Counted from the stretch's first letter, positions 1-9,906 are shown. The stretch is DNA of 36,042 bases from Deltaproteobacteria bacterium (GCA_016875195.1 VGRY01000044.1:1-36042), one strand, 5' to 3'. The notes: generated by a model from the letters alone, not told the origin. Numbers and translations: made by a program.

Positions 1-31
1 TGCAAATCCATTCCACAGTACAATTCCATAC

Positions 32-109
32 GGCACCTCCTGGGCTAAGATTGAGATTCTTTCCCTGAAGCATATCAGATTTGTTTCTGCTTCGCTTCAA
101 GGAGGTGCC
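32..109. repeat. 10-bp inverted repeat downstream of mltD
   Basis: GGCACCTCCT at 32-41 is matched by its reverse complement at 100-109, followed by TTTTAAT. The arms lie about 58 bp apart, so this is either a small palindromic element or a long-looped terminator. Nothing else is recognisable in 1-205, which lies past the 3' end of the minus-strand transglycosylase gene. Confidence 0.4.
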
Positions 110-205
110 TTTTAATCATTATCAATGTTAAGGTTAATATTACTGAAATGGACTTTGTGGTTGAGAAGGGTGGGAGGGCCTGTGAACGGAGGATGAATAA
201 AAGGC

Positions 206-1693
206 TTAAGATTTTGGTTCTGCCACTTTCAATTTGAGTCTATCCGAGGGGTAGATTCGATCGTTCCCATCAAGATTGTTCCAGCTCTTGATCTCTGAGA
301 TGCTCACCCTGTATTTATTGGAAATACTCCATAGGGAATCCCCTGTCTTCACCACATAGATGATCTCTTGATTTCCCTTACCGCCGGCTGGCTTTGAGGC
401 TTTGGTTTGCGCCTCTTTCGGGATGGGGATGAGGAGATTCGTACCCACGGTCAGGCGGCTTTTCTTCTCCAGGCGGTTAATCTCCAGGATGGGTTCCAAT
501 TCGGTGCGGTAAAGGCGGGCAATCTGCTGGAGGGTATCTCCCTTCCTCACGATGTGGGTTTTAAATGATCCCGCTGCTCCGGGGCGGAGAGATTCAAAAT
601 TCTTCCGGAACAGATCACTCTTTCCAAAAGGGATTTTGATCTCATATTCGGGGGCATCCGGGGGAGTACACCATCTCCGCAATTCGGGGTTGAGTTCTTT
701 CAACTCCTCTACCGTAATCTCGCAGGCCATTGCAATGAGTCGAAGGTCTATGCCAGGGGGAACCATGACCTTATCATATTGAAGAGGTTCTTCATATTCG
801 ATGTCAACAAAGCCATATTTTTCAGGATCTTTGGCAAGGAGCGCTGCGGCGATCATCTGGGGGACATAATGTTTGGTCTCCTGTTTCAGATAACGATATT
901 TGGTCAGTTCCCAAAAATCTTCTGTCCTATAGCGTTTCATGCCATTGGCGATCTTGTTCTCGCCTGCATTGTAACCGGCAGCAGCGAGATACCAGCATTC
1001 GAACATATCGTAAAGGTCCTTAAGATATCCGGCCGCTGCAATGGTTGATTTCTCTGGATCTCTCCTCTCATCTACCCACCAGTTTGCCTTCAGGCCATAC
1101 CTTTTCCCGGTCCAGTAGATGAACTGCCAGGGCCCGGTGGCTTTGGCCCTTGAGTAGGCGTAGGGGTTGAAGCCGCTTTCGATCATGGCAAGATAGACCA
1201 GGTCTTCTGGGAGGCCCTTTTCTTTTAAAACCTCTCTCATGAAGGGAATATATTTTTCGGACCGGGCGAGCCAGTTGGAAAAGCTTTTTCGTCCTGAGGT
1301 TTGAAAATAGTGAATAAAACGCTCCACTTTTTCATTGATGACGATGGGGATATCAAACTCTTTTTTCCTGCCATTTGAGCCTCCGGAGAGGCTTACAAGA
1401 TTGAAATCATCACTTGATTCATCGCTAATGGGGAGATCCAAACTCTTCATGGAGAGTCGATTTTCAGAAACTGAATCAGGGGGCGGCGTGGAGACGGGAT
1501 GATCGATGCGGGGTGAAAACGGTTGATCAGGAAAGATTTTTTCAAGTTCGGACTGGGTGAAGAGAGAAGGTTCCGCCACGTTCACGTTCTTGGATGGTCC
1601 ATCAAAATCGTTCTTTGGAGAAACAGAGTGAATACCGGGGAGGCACGCTGAGGAGAAAAATAAGATCAGCCCCACACAAAGAATTCTGTACAT
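206..1693 (-). CDS. mltD: MltD-like membrane-bound lytic murein transglycosylase with two LysM domains
   Basis: Predicted lipoprotein that cleaves peptidoglycan glycan strands non-hydrolytically (SLT / GH23 fold). The N-terminus is hydrophobic and ends in SSAC (Cys17), a plausible lipobox. The SLT domain spans about residues 140-260, with catalytic Glu172 in IESGFNPYAYS and the downstream GPWQF and AAGYNAGENK motifs. Two C-terminal LysM peptidoglycan-binding repeats lie at about 379-423 and 445-489. The 495-aa length fits MltD. An AGGAAGG lies 11 nt before the ATG. It is a single gene, followed by about 205 bp with no gene. The family is clear; MltD versus a close paralogue rests on domain order only. 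Confidence 0.9.
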   Translation of the reverse strand: MYRILCVGLILFFSSACLPGIHSVSPKNDFDGPSKNVNVAEPSLFTQSELEKIFPDQPFSPRIDHPVSTPPPDSVSENRLSMKSLDLPISDESSDDFNLVSLSGGSNGRKKEFDIPIVINEKVERFIHYFQTSGRKSFSNWLARSEKYIPFMREVLKEKGLPEDLVYLAMIESGFNPYAYSRAKATGPWQFIYWTGKRYGLKANWWVDERRDPEKSTIAAAGYLKDLYDMFECWYLAAAGYNAGENKIANGMKRYRTEDFWELTKYRYLKQETKHYVPQMIAAALLAKDPEKYGFVDIEYEEPLQYDKVMVPPGIDLRLIAMACEITVEELKELNPELRRWCTPPDAPEYEIKIPFGKSDLFRKNFESLRPGAAGSFKTHIVRKGDTLQQIARLYRTELEPILEINRLEKKSRLTVGTNLLIPIPKEAQTKASKPAGGKGNQEIIYVVKTGDSLWSISNKYRVSISEIKSWNNLDGNDRIYPSDRLKLKVAEPKS

Positions 1694-1730
1694 GATTGAA
1701 AGCCCTTCCTGACAACCGAGAAGATCTTCA

Positions 1731-1848
1731 CCCCGTTAGAAAGCCCCGTTGCTTGCAGCGGGGATGAGTCCATCACCTTATTAGCGAACACGGGGTTTAA
1801 TGCCCGAGTAAGCCTTCCCGTTAGTAGGGCGAAGCTCTTCTAACGGGG
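1731..1848. repeat. CCCCGTTAGAA-bounded inverted-repeat element, copy 1
   Basis: CCCCGTTAGAA at 1731-1741 and its reverse complement at 1838-1848 bound a 118-bp segment. Inside is a second palindrome, about 1744-1763 (CCCCGTTGC / GCAGCGGGG). The same terminal motif recurs at 25691-25723 and 26482-26615, so this is a dispersed family. It lies upstream of the mltD start. Confidence 0.6.
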
Positions 1849-1922
1849 TTCACTTGGACAAAATTATTTAAAAAAATGGCATATTTCTTTGAATCTTGTC
1901 AAGTTAAAATTCTCAGATTTCT

Positions 1923-1993
1923 GGACAGCCCCCAAAAACGCTGATAAATTTTTTTACTGATTTGGAGGGAGATGTCCAAAATTGGGACTGTCC
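1923..1993. repeat. Imperfect inverted repeat around GGACAG / CTGTCC
   Basis: GGACAGCCCCCAA at 1923-1935 faces TTGGGACTGTCC at 1982-1993. The stretch 1849-2089 between mltD and the rhodanese gene is AT-rich; no gene is seen in it. Confidence 0.35.
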
Positions 1994-2089
1994 TTATTCC
2001 TCCATTTAAATAGGTTTGTCACCATTTAACATAAATTAACCGGTAGATTTCAATATCCAGCAAATTCTATGCCAGAGACGAAAGGGACA

Positions 2090-3058
2090 TTAAGGGTCCG
2101 CACCAGTTTTGACAGGCAGATTGGGATCAGCGGACCATTCGATCCAGGATCCCCGGTAGAGACGAATATTGGGAAAACCGAGGATGTATTTAAGCGTGAA
2201 GTAGAGATGGCTCGCATCCCTTCCGGTACGACCATAAACAATAACCTCTTTATCTTTTGTGACTCCCGATTCTGTAAAGAGTTTCTCGAGATCCTCTCTC
2301 TTTCTCCAGACCCTGACCTCATCCCCTTCGAGTAGCGTTTCCCAGAAAAGATTCTTCGCTCCAGGGATGTGACCCCTGCGGATCTCCTCCCCCTCTTCGC
2401 CACTATACTGTTTGGGAGACCGGGCATCAACGATGACTAACCCTTTTGAGGAGAGGTGGTCCAGGATCCATTTTTTTTCTGCCAAGTTCATGGGCGTCAC
2501 TTTACCGAAGAATTTCCCGAGGGAGAGAGAGGGGTAGCGCTGGGTGGTAGGAAGTTTCTCCGCAACCCATTTTTCCCATCCTCCATTGACGACCGCAACC
2601 TTTTTATGGCTTAGATGGTCGAATGTCCATGCGAGAAAGGTGGCATTGGGGTTCGATCTCTCGGAATAGAGAACGACCCACATGGGGTTAGAAATACCGA
2701 GATGGTCCCGGATCAATTCTTCCAGGAAACTCCGGTCCGGACTCTGGGCAGGAATTCCATATCTCGGAACATGGAGGGTTTCAACAGGGAGATAGACGCT
2801 GTTCGGAATATGACCTTTTAGATAATCCGAAAGAGAGCTTCGCATATCGATGATGCGAACAGAAGCATGATTCAGGAGAGGAGCTAATTCCGATGTTTCG
2901 ATGAGTCTGGGGAAATTTTTTTCTTTAAAAGGAGCAGGTTGAGCATCGAGAAGGGTTGGGAGCAAGAAAATGGAGAACGAGAGGATGCATCCCGTCAGGA
3001 GGGCGAGGGCTAACTTTTCCGTTTTTTTGATTTTCAATTTGCGGTTTTCAATTTGCAA
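2090..3058 (-). CDS. Exported rhodanese-like protein without the catalytic cysteine
   Basis: Two rhodanese (thiosulfate sulfurtransferase-like) domains follow a hydrophobic N-terminal segment that looks like a signal peptide, so it is probably exported or membrane-anchored. Active rhodaneses carry Cys at the start of the second-domain loop (YCRxG). Here the loop reads VIVYGRTGRDAS, with Gly276 encoded by GGT (codon on + strand 2231-2233), one base from TGT. The only Cys in the protein is in the signal segment, so sulfur transfer by the usual mechanism is not possible. I chose the TTG at 3058: it lies one base after the glgA stop, and GAGGG in the glgA tail is 10 nt upstream, implying translational coupling. 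A second TTG at 3037 is possible. An ATG further upstream at 3190 would put an implausible sequence before the signal peptide. Confidence 0.8.
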   Translation of the reverse strand: MQIENRKLKIKKTEKLALALLTGCILSFSIFLLPTLLDAQPAPFKEKNFPRLIETSELAPLLNHASVRIIDMRSSLSDYLKGHIPNSVYLPVETLHVPRYGIPAQSPDRSFLEELIRDHLGISNPMWVVLYSERSNPNATFLAWTFDHLSHKKVAVVNGGWEKWVAEKLPTTQRYPSLSLGKFFGKVTPMNLAEKKWILDHLSSKGLVIVDARSPKQYSGEEGEEIRRGHIPGAKNLFWETLLEGDEVRVWRKREDLEKLFTESGVTKDKEVIVYGRTGRDASHLYFTLKYILGFPNIRLYRGSWIEWSADPNLPVKTGADP

Positions 3059-3059
3059 T

Positions 3060-4541
3060 TTACAGTTTCCCTCTTTTCTTTTCGATGGCCTTCCTGTAGA
3101 GCTGGAGATAGGCTTCTGCTGATCGGTCCCAGGAGAAATCAGAAGCCATTGCATTCCGGATGAGTTTTGTCCAATGCTCGGGTTGAGCATAGAAGCTTAT
3201 GGCTGCTTTGATCTGGGTAAGAAAGTCCTTAGCATCGTATCGAGTGAATTTAAAACCATTTCCTGTTCCTTTGGCAGGGTCGTAGTGAGTGATCGTGTCA
3301 TCGAGCCCGCCGGTTGCCCGGACCACTGGAATGGTCCCGTACTTCAAACTGTAAATCTGATTGAGACCGCAGGGCTCGTATTTTGATGGCATGAGAAAGA
3401 GATCTGCTCCAGCTTCGATCTTGTGAGCCAGCCGGTCATCGTAAGCAATTCGGATTCCAGCTTTTTGAGGATACTTTTTGACCACCTGCATGAAGAGGTC
3501 GTGATATTTCTGCTCACCGGTTCCCAGAAGGACAAATCCAATGTCGAGTGTAAAGAACTGATCGATGATCTCTGCGAGGAGGTCAAACCCTTTCTGATCG
3601 GCCAGTCTTGAAATCATCCCGAAGAGAGGGACCTTTTCGAGAGAGGGAGGAAGGCCGAATTCTTTCAGCAGATCTTTTTTACATTCCCATTTTCCCGAGG
3701 GATCTTTCAAATCATAACGGGCGAGGAGGTGGGAATCGTGCGAGGGGTCCCAGTCCTGGTAGTCGACTCCATTGAGAATCCCATAGAGATCGTCCCGCCG
3801 TTTTCTTAAGATTCCTTCCAGTCCATAACCGTATTCGGGACTCTGAACCTCTTCGCTATATCTCTGACTCACCGTGTTGATGGCATCAGCATAGACGATC
3901 CCCGCTTTCATCAGATTGATCCTCTCCCAGAATTCGATGCCCTCGGGATTATACATCTCCAGAGGAAGGCTGGTGAGGGAGAGTTTCTCCTTTTTGAAAA
4001 GGCCCTGATAAGCGATGTTATGAATGGTGAAAAGCGTTGCCGTGCTGGCGAAGAAGGGATCGTTGCTGTAAATCGACCGGAGATAAGCCGGGATCAGTCC
4101 GGTTTGCCACTCATGATGGTGGATGACATCGGGTGAAAACTGGATGTGCCGGGCAAAGTGGAGGACTGCCCGGGTGAAGAAGATAAAACGCTCTGCATTG
4201 TCAAAGTAATCTCCCTTGGGCGTGCTGTAGAGATATTCCCTGTCGAAAAACTCATCCCTGCCGATGAAATAGACCGGAATATCTTTATCCAGTTTTCCCT
4301 GATAGACCTCTGCTCGAAGGGTTTCGTCCCTGAGAGGAACCTCCAGGCTTTCGCCGAGATACTGAATCGGAAGCCCGGATTGCTTGACCATCCGGTAGTA
4401 AGGCATGACCAGAATCACTTCACAGCCGAGGGGCCGGAGGAATTTTGGAAGGGCACCTGCCACATCTGCCAATCCCCCGGTCTTGGCAAAGGGGACCGCC
4501 TCTGGTGTCGCAAATAGAACGCGTAAAGGTTGAGTCATCAT
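3060..4541 (-). CDS. glgA: Glycogen (starch) synthase, GT5 family
   Basis: Transfers glucose from ADP-glucose (or UDP-glucose) to the non-reducing end of alpha-1,4-glucan. The N-terminal KTGGLADV nucleotide-sugar motif is about 20 residues in. The GT5 catalytic half (HHHEWQTGLIPAYL, TIHNIAYQG) is followed by the C-terminal GT1-like half with EPCGLNQIYSLKYG and RATGGLDDTI. About 490 aa, normal for the family. Two adjacent ATG codons (4541 and 4538) sit 5-8 nt after GAGG; either could be used, and the ATG at 4562 looks too far upstream. The 3' end runs directly into the rhodanese gene. No other glycogen genes are in the window. Confidence 0.93.
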   Translation of the reverse strand: MMTQPLRVLFATPEAVPFAKTGGLADVAGALPKFLRPLGCEVILVMPYYRMVKQSGLPIQYLGESLEVPLRDETLRAEVYQGKLDKDIPVYFIGRDEFFDREYLYSTPKGDYFDNAERFIFFTRAVLHFARHIQFSPDVIHHHEWQTGLIPAYLRSIYSNDPFFASTATLFTIHNIAYQGLFKKEKLSLTSLPLEMYNPEGIEFWERINLMKAGIVYADAINTVSQRYSEEVQSPEYGYGLEGILRKRRDDLYGILNGVDYQDWDPSHDSHLLARYDLKDPSGKWECKKDLLKEFGLPPSLEKVPLFGMISRLADQKGFDLLAEIIDQFFTLDIGFVLLGTGEQKYHDLFMQVVKKYPQKAGIRIAYDDRLAHKIEAGADLFLMPSKYEPCGLNQIYSLKYGTIPVVRATGGLDDTITHYDPAKGTGNGFKFTRYDAKDFLTQIKAAISFYAQPEHWTKLIRNAMASDFSWDRSAEAYLQLYRKAIEKKRGKL

Positions 4542-4601
4542 GGAAACCTCATGGCAAAGCAAAAATTTTTAGAATGCTTTGCACTTTGCATTTTACAATT
4601 T

Positions 4602-5465
4602 TCATTTTTCATTGATTCTTGAAAAAGGTTCTCCCCAGAGAAGGACGCGATGGGGGTAGGGGAGTTGGATCCCTTTTTCATCAAACCGGATCTTGATCCT
4701 TCTTCGCAACTCCCTTCCCACGTCCCACTGTTTCAGGGGAACGGTTTTTACCATCATCCGTATGATTATCTGGGACTCATCAAATTTTTCAACCCCCAGG
4801 ATCTGAAGGGGTTCGAGGATGGCGGTCTTAAAAGGTTCCTCTGACTCCAATTCCTTTCCAATCTGCACCAGGAGTTCGTGGATCTGGCCAATATCTTCAC
4901 CATAGTTGATTCCGAGGTCGAGTACCGAGCGGGACCACTCCTTTGAGAGATTGCTTACCACTTTGATCTCACCATTCGGGATGGTGTGAACCTTTCCCTG
5001 AAGATCTCTCAGCACGGTCTTCCTCAAACTCACTGACTCGACCAGACCTGATACGCCTGCCACTTCGATGGCATCGCCGATTCGGTATTGATTCTCAAGG
5101 ATGATGAAAAATCCGCTGATCACGTCCTTCACCAGGCTCTGAGCACCGAACCCAACGGCCAGCGCTCCGATGCCAGCAGTGGCGAGCAGGGGACCGAGTT
5201 GAATCCCCAATTCTCCAAGAATCATGAGAACCGCAACAAACGTGAGGACGATGAGGAAGGCGTGCCGGAGAATATTGCCAAGGGTATTCGCCCTCTTCTT
5301 GGCCTCTGAGGCCTGAAGAGGATCCTTCTCATAGACAATCTTCTCCATCCATTTGGCAATCCACCGGGACATCTGGGAGAGGATGGCAAGCGCAATGAGG
5401 ATCCCGATGATTTTGATCCCCGAGGTGGTGAGCCAGGAGGCGAGGGTCTTAAACATCTCAGCCAT
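4602..5465 (-). CDS. MscS-family small-conductance mechanosensitive channel
   Basis: 287-aa inner-membrane protein expected to open on membrane tension and release solutes during hypo-osmotic shock. Hydrophobic segments lie at about residues 12-35, 65-85 and 90-110; the last is the Gly/Ala-rich pore helix (ATAGIGALAVGFGAQSLVKD) typical of MscS TM3. It is followed by the beta domain (IGDAIEVAGVSGLVESVSLRKT) and the alpha/beta C-terminal domain. AGGGG lies about 6 nt before the ATG. An AT-rich gap of 60 bp separates it from glgA downstream. Family assignment is firm; the specific paralogue (MscS, YnaI type) is not assigned. Confidence 0.9.
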   Translation of the reverse strand: MAEMFKTLASWLTTSGIKIIGILIALAILSQMSRWIAKWMEKIVYEKDPLQASEAKKRANTLGNILRHAFLIVLTFVAVLMILGELGIQLGPLLATAGIGALAVGFGAQSLVKDVISGFFIILENQYRIGDAIEVAGVSGLVESVSLRKTVLRDLQGKVHTIPNGEIKVVSNLSKEWSRSVLDLGINYGEDIGQIHELLVQIGKELESEEPFKTAILEPLQILGVEKFDESQIIIRMMVKTVPLKQWDVGRELRRRIKIRFDEKGIQLPYPHRVLLWGEPFSRINEK

Positions 5466-5520
5466 AGATACCCCTGAAGACGACTAAACATTCCCCATAT
5501 TCACTTAGAGACCTGCTGCC

Positions 5521-5832
5521 TTAATCCACCTTTTCAGTTTTGCGAATCACCTTCTCGAGGCGGTCCAGGGCATCCGCAGTCTTTTCCCTAAGAGCATCGG
5601 TCATGACCATCATGGCATCCACCTGTTTCTTTAAATCTTCAGGGGGTTCGGAAGACTCAATCTTTTTTTTCAAATCAAGGGTCATTCCTGTCCGATGAAG
5701 GGCGAGGATGGAGAAGCCAAGGGCAATGAGAGAGATGATGAGCGCAACCGGAGCGCCCAATCCAGCTCCGAAGGCGACAATGATTGAGAGAAAAAGCGCA
5801 AGCCCAGCGATCAGAATAAATAACAGAAGCAT
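5521..5832 (-). CDS. Small membrane protein with C-terminal coiled coil, unknown function
   Basis: About 103 aa: two hydrophobic segments (about residues 1-20 and 25-45), then a charged helical tail (KKKIESSEPPEDLKKQVDAM and onward) likely to form a coiled coil. I do not recognise a named family. GGAGG is 9 nt before the ATG at 5832; a TTG at 5838 overlapping the upstream stop codon is the alternative. It is the last gene of the purB-ftsH-DUF502 run and is separated from mscS by 55 bp, so a membrane-associated role with DUF502 or FtsH is possible but is inference. Confidence 0.65.
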   Translation of the reverse strand: MLLLFILIAGLALFLSIIVAFGAGLGAPVALIISLIALGFSILALHRTGMTLDLKKKIESSEPPEDLKKQVDAMMVMTDALREKTADALDRLEKVIRKTEKVD

Positions 5833-5834
5833 GT

Positions 5835-6533
5835 TCAATGTCCTCCTTCGATTTTTGAATTAGGATACTTCATCCTTTCCGAATTTTCAATCGAATCCTT
5901 TCGGGAATTATTCTCCGAAAGCGGAATGGAGAGTGAATGCGGAGTCACAATGCCTACAGACATGATCGCTTTGATCGCCTCTTCGATGGAGAGTTGAGAT
6001 GGGATGATTTTCTCTTTTGGAAGAAAGAGGGTAAAGCCCTGAGGGGGGACAAAGGCCGTAGGGATGAAGACGGTTACTTTGGCCTGAGGCGTTAGATCGG
6101 TGATCTCATTGGTTACAAATCCGAGGACGAAGTTTCCTTGCTGCGGAAATTCGACAAAAACCGCCTGACGAAAAGAACCCTTTCTTGTCGCAGAGAAGGC
6201 GTCCGTGAGCTGCTTTGAAGAAAGGTAGATATTTTTGATGACCGGAAGATTGGTGAAGAAACGGTCTCCCCAGCCGACCAGTTTCCGGCCCATCACATTG
6301 GTGGCGATTAAACCCAAGAGATAGAGGAGGACGAAGAAGATGATGATCCCCAGGCCGGGGATGGAGATCTCACGGCCAAAGATAAAATGCGTGGCCTGAG
6401 GTCCTAAGGGGCCTACGAAATTGTCAAGCGCAGTGAAGATAAACTTCAGGATGAAGAGGGTGATCCCGAGAGGCAGGATGACCAGCACACCCGCAATGAT
6501 CTTTGCCCGAAGATGTTTGAAGATTTTTTTCAC
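5835..6533 (-). CDS. DUF502 family membrane protein
   Basis: 232 aa with two strong transmembrane segments (about residues 12-32 and 60-82) and the DUF502 signature region ([50 protein letters not shown]). The family is widespread and uncharacterised in bacteria. The start is GTG, overlapping the ftsH stop as GTGA at 6530-6533, with AGGA upstream; this implies translational coupling to ftsH. The C-terminal ~30 residues are polar and low complexity. No enzymatic motif is visible. Confidence 0.85.
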   Translation of the reverse strand: MKKIFKHLRAKIIAGVLVILPLGITLFILKFIFTALDNFVGPLGPQATHFIFGREISIPGLGIIIFFVLLYLLGLIATNVMGRKLVGWGDRFFTNLPVIKNIYLSSKQLTDAFSATRKGSFRQAVFVEFPQQGNFVLGFVTNEITDLTPQAKVTVFIPTAFVPPQGFTLFLPKEKIIPSQLSIEEAIKAIMSVGIVTPHSLSIPLSENNSRKDSIENSERMKYPNSKIEGGH

Positions 6534-8419
6534 CCTTGTTCCTGTGCCGGTGGTTGAAGGATCCTCTTCAGGTCGGCTTCCTCGACGACCTCCTTCTCAA
6601 GGAGGAGGCGGGCCACTTCTTCCAGCTTATCTTTCTTGGAGACGAGAATCTCTTTTGCTTTTTCACGGGTCTGATCGATGATCCTCTTGACCTCTTCATC
6701 GATCTTTTTGGCTGTCTCCTCACTATACTCCTTGGATGACATCATGGAAGAGGGGAGAAAGAGAGGTTTCTTCTCCTTTTCGAAGGTGACATATCCCAGG
6801 GTTTCACTCATTCCGAACTCCTTGACCATGCTCGTCGCAATGTCGGTTGCCCTCTGGAGGTCGTTATGGGCGCCGGTGGAGATCTCTCCGAAGACGATTT
6901 CTTCGGCGATCCTGCCGCCGAGGAGGACGGCGAGACGGTCGAGGAGTTCTGAACGGGTCATCAGGTACCGGTCCTCGGTGGGGAGTTGAAGTGTATAACC
7001 AAGGGCTGAAATCCCTCTTGGAATGATGGAGATGCGACGGACAGGGTCTGCACCTGGTAGGGTGGTGGCTACAATGGCATGGCCGGATTCATGGAAGGCG
7101 ACAATCTCCTTTTCCTTTTTCGACATCAACCTTCTCTTCTTCTCCAGTCCCGCGACGACCCGATCAATCGCCTCTTCAATATCGGGCATTTCAACCGCTT
7201 CCTTATTCTTCCGGGCGGCCAGCAGGGCAGCCTCGTTGACAATGTTGGCGAGGTCAGCGCCCACAAAACCGGGCGTCCTCGAAGCGATCACTTTGAGGTC
7301 AACCTCAGGAGAGAGCTTGATCTGCCGCGAATGGATTCTGAGAATCTCCTCTCTCCCAACGATATCTGGCCTGTCCACCAGGACATGCCGGTCGAATCTG
7401 CCAGGTCGAAGCAGGGCGGGGTCGAGGATCTCAGGCCGGTTGGTGGCGGCCATGATGATGACACCTGCATTAGGATCGAAACCATCCATTTCCGCCAGAA
7501 GTTGGTTGAGGGTCTGTTCCTGTTCATCGTGTCTGCCCACAGGGTTCATCCCCCGTGCTTTTCCAAGGGCATCGAGTTCATCGATGAAGATGATGCAGGG
7601 GGCATGGTTTTGTGCCTGAGCAAAAAGATCCCTCACCCTTGCAGCTCCCACGCCAACAAACATCTCCACAAAATTGGAGCCACTGATGGAGAAGAAGGGG
7701 ACATTGGCTTCTCCAGCGACGGCCTTGGCAAGGAGCGTCTTTCCTGTTCCGGGCGTTCCCACCAGAAGCACGCCTTTGGGAATCTTTGCGCCAAGGCGTT
7801 GAAATTTTCCCGGATTTTTCAGAAATTCAACGACCTCTTTTAACTCTTCTTTGGCTTCATCAATCCCGGCCACGTCGGTAAAGGTAACCTTCTTGTCTTT
7901 CTCGGCGACGATTTTTGCCCGGCTCTTTCCAAAAGACATGACGCTCGTCTCCGGTCCGATCCGCGAGAAGAGAAACCTCCAGATGAGAATGAAGAAGATG
8001 AGGGGAATGATCCAGGAGAGAATGTTGGTCACCCACTTGCTATCGATCTTTCCGGTATATTTCACCTTATGGGTTTCGAGGTCTTTCACCAGATCAGGAT
8101 CTTCCACGCGGACCGTCTGAAACTTTCGAGGACCCTTTTCGGTCACCCACTCGCCGGAGACCGTTTCAATGGTGATCGTCAATTCTTTGATTCTTCCCGC
8201 TCTCAAGGACTCCTTGAATTCGCTGTAAGGGATGATATCCTCTGTTCCCTTCGAGACGAAATAATTTTGAACAAGAAGGATGATGATAAAGGCGATGACA
8301 AAGTACCAGATCGTAAAGTTTGCTTTTTTTAAGAGGGGTTTCTTTCCCCCTCGGTCGGAGGGTTCTTTGAGTTTAAGAAATTCTCTGATATTGGATGAGG
8401 ACTTCTGGTCTTTCTTCAT
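6530..8419 (-). CDS. ftsH: ATP-dependent zinc metalloprotease FtsH
   Basis: Membrane-anchored AAA+ protease that degrades misfolded membrane proteins and short-lived regulators. 629 aa. TM1 is at about residues 36-53, with a periplasmic FtsH_ext region, then TM2 at about 131-150. AAA domain: Walker A GTPGTGKT (221-228), Walker B IIFIDE (276-281), pore loop FVGVG (254-258). The M41 peptidase carries the zinc motif HESGH (443-447). All core motifs are intact. ATG at 8419 overlaps the purB stop (ATGA), and its own stop overlaps the DUF502 start, so the three genes are coupled. The purB-ftsH adjacency is not the common one (tilS or hpt are frequent neighbours). Confidence 0.97.
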   Translation of the reverse strand: MKKDQKSSSNIREFLKLKEPSDRGGKKPLLKKANFTIWYFVIAFIIILLVQNYFVSKGTEDIIPYSEFKESLRAGRIKELTITIETVSGEWVTEKGPRKFQTVRVEDPDLVKDLETHKVKYTGKIDSKWVTNILSWIIPLIFFILIWRFLFSRIGPETSVMSFGKSRAKIVAEKDKKVTFTDVAGIDEAKEELKEVVEFLKNPGKFQRLGAKIPKGVLLVGTPGTGKTLLAKAVAGEANVPFFSISGSNFVEMFVGVGAARVRDLFAQAQNHAPCIIFIDELDALGKARGMNPVGRHDEQEQTLNQLLAEMDGFDPNAGVIIMAATNRPEILDPALLRPGRFDRHVLVDRPDIVGREEILRIHSRQIKLSPEVDLKVIASRTPGFVGADLANIVNEAALLAARKNKEAVEMPDIEEAIDRVVAGLEKKRRLMSKKEKEIVAFHESGHAIVATTLPGADPVRRISIIPRGISALGYTLQLPTEDRYLMTRSELLDRLAVLLGGRIAEEIVFGEISTGAHNDLQRATDIATSMVKEFGMSETLGYVTFEKEKKPLFLPSSMMSSKEYSEETAKKIDEEVKRIIDQTREKAKEILVSKKDKLEEVARLLLEKEVVEEADLKRILQPPAQEQG

Positions 8420-9717
8420 TTCAGTTCACCGAATACCCTTCTGAAGATGTCGTCTACATGCCGGAGATGGCTCCGGATATCGAAAAGATGGTCCAGCTCA
8501 TCAGGAGTGAGAAGCTGTTTGATCGTTTCATCCTGAGAGAGAAGCATTTTAAAATCGGCTCCCTTCTCCCAGACCTGCATGGCATTCCTCTGGACAACTC
8601 CATAGGCCTCCTCCCTTGAAAGTCCTTTTTTGGTAAGGAGGAGAAGGATAGCCTCTGAATTGATCAACCCGCCCATCTTATCGAGGTTAGCTTTCATATT
8701 GTCCGGATAGACGATGAGATTCTCAATGAGAGAGGCGAGGCGGTTGAGCATGTAATCGATCAGAATGGTGGCATCAGGCCCAATCACCCGTTCGACCGAG
8801 GAATGGCTGATATCCCGTTCATGCCAGAGGGGAATGTTTTCCATGGCTGCGAGGCTGTAAGACCGGATCAGCCGCGCCAGCCCGGAGAGATTCTCTGCCG
8901 AGATGGGGTTTCTTTTGTGCGGCATCGCAGAAGATCCCTTCTGCCCTTTTGAAAAGAATTCTTCGGCTTCGAGAACTTCTGTCCGCTGGAGGTGCCTCAG
9001 TTCTACTGAGAATTTCTCAATGGAGGAGGCAAGAATGCCCAGGGTGGTGAAGAATTCGGCATGGTGATCTCTCTGGACGATTTGTGTGGAAATGGGTGCT
9101 GGTTTGAGTCCCAATCGTTTACAGACCATCTCCTCGACAGAAGGAGGGATATGGGCGAAGGTTCCGACCGCTCCTGAAATTTTACCGACGCTGATCGCCT
9201 CTTTTGCCCTCTCCATCCGGAGGAGATTTCTTTTCATCTCATCGTACCAGAGCACCATCTTGAGGCCAAACGTGATGGGTTCGGCATGAATCCCGTGGGA
9301 TCGGCCGATCATTAAAGTATCTTTATGTTTAAGTGCCTTCTCTTTTAAAACTGCAAGAAGCCGTTCGATATCTTTAATGATGAGATCGGAGGCTTCTTTG
9401 AGCAGGAGGGCAAAGGAGGTGTCGAGGATATCCGAGGAGGTGAGACCGTAGTGAAGGTAGCGGGAGAGAGGCCCGATATACTCTCCCACATTGGTAAGAA
9501 AGGAGATGACATCGTGCTTGGTCACCTTCTCCAGTTCATTCACCCGGTCAACCTGAAATTTTGCCTTTTCCTTGATTTCCTTGAAGGCTTCATTAGGAAT
9601 CTCACCTGATTCGGCAAGGACTTCGCAAACCGCAAGTTCGATCTGGAGCCAGGTTTCGAACTTACGCTCTTCGGTCCAGATCCTTGCCATCTCTGGCCGG
9701 GTGTATCTTGGAATCAT
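8416..9717 (-). CDS. purB: Adenylosuccinate lyase
   Basis: Catalyses two fumarate-releasing steps in purine synthesis: SAICAR to AICAR and adenylosuccinate to AMP. The fumarase/aspartase superfamily signature [12 protein letters not shown] is present, as are TSSDILDTS and [14 protein letters not shown], which supply catalytic residues. About 433 aa, normal length. I chose the ATG at 9717 ([14 protein letters not shown], the usual N-terminus), preceded by AAGGAG at 6 nt; the reading frame is open for 29 codons upstream, but that stretch does not look like PurB. First gene of the coupled purB-ftsH-DUF502 run, divergent from map. Confidence 0.96.
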   Translation of the reverse strand: MIPRYTRPEMARIWTEERKFETWLQIELAVCEVLAESGEIPNEAFKEIKEKAKFQVDRVNELEKVTKHDVISFLTNVGEYIGPLSRYLHYGLTSSDILDTSFALLLKEASDLIIKDIERLLAVLKEKALKHKDTLMIGRSHGIHAEPITFGLKMVLWYDEMKRNLLRMERAKEAISVGKISGAVGTFAHIPPSVEEMVCKRLGLKPAPISTQIVQRDHHAEFFTTLGILASSIEKFSVELRHLQRTEVLEAEEFFSKGQKGSSAMPHKRNPISAENLSGLARLIRSYSLAAMENIPLWHERDISHSSVERVIGPDATILIDYMLNRLASLIENLIVYPDNMKANLDKMGGLINSEAILLLLTKKGLSREEAYGVVQRNAMQVWEKGADFKMLLSQDETIKQLLTPDELDHLFDIRSHLRHVDDIFRRVFGELK

Positions 9718-9871
9718 TTTGAACTCCTTCCGTTGATCATCATAACCCCATTTTACTGGTTGGGGCAATAAAGTCAACCCTTCGATAAACTCAGGGTAAA
9801 TCATTTATTCAGTGTAAAAAGTCAATCGGGCGATCTTGCCTTCAGAAGGAAATCCAGACCCTGTCAAAGGG

Positions 9872-9900
9872 TTGACAATACCAGGGCCCGAATGCATACT
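9872..9900 (+). promoter_or_regulatory. Sigma-70-like promoter for map
   Basis: TTGACA at 9872-9877, then a 17-bp spacer and CATACT at 9895-9900 (4 of 6 to consensus). The predicted start of transcription, about 7 nt downstream, coincides with the GTG at 9907 chosen as the map start, so the message may be leaderless. Confidence 0.5.
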
Positions 9901-9906
9901 AATGCT

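Noticed and set aside
1731..1848. Rho-independent terminator for a neighbouring gene
   Set aside because: It lies upstream of the mltD start, has no T-tract and shares its ends with two other loci, so a dispersed repeat is a better reading.
7023..7843. Long plus-strand open frames opposite ftsH
   Set aside because: Composition is that of antisense shadow of a conserved AAA+ domain; no recognisable protein, no ribosome-binding site.
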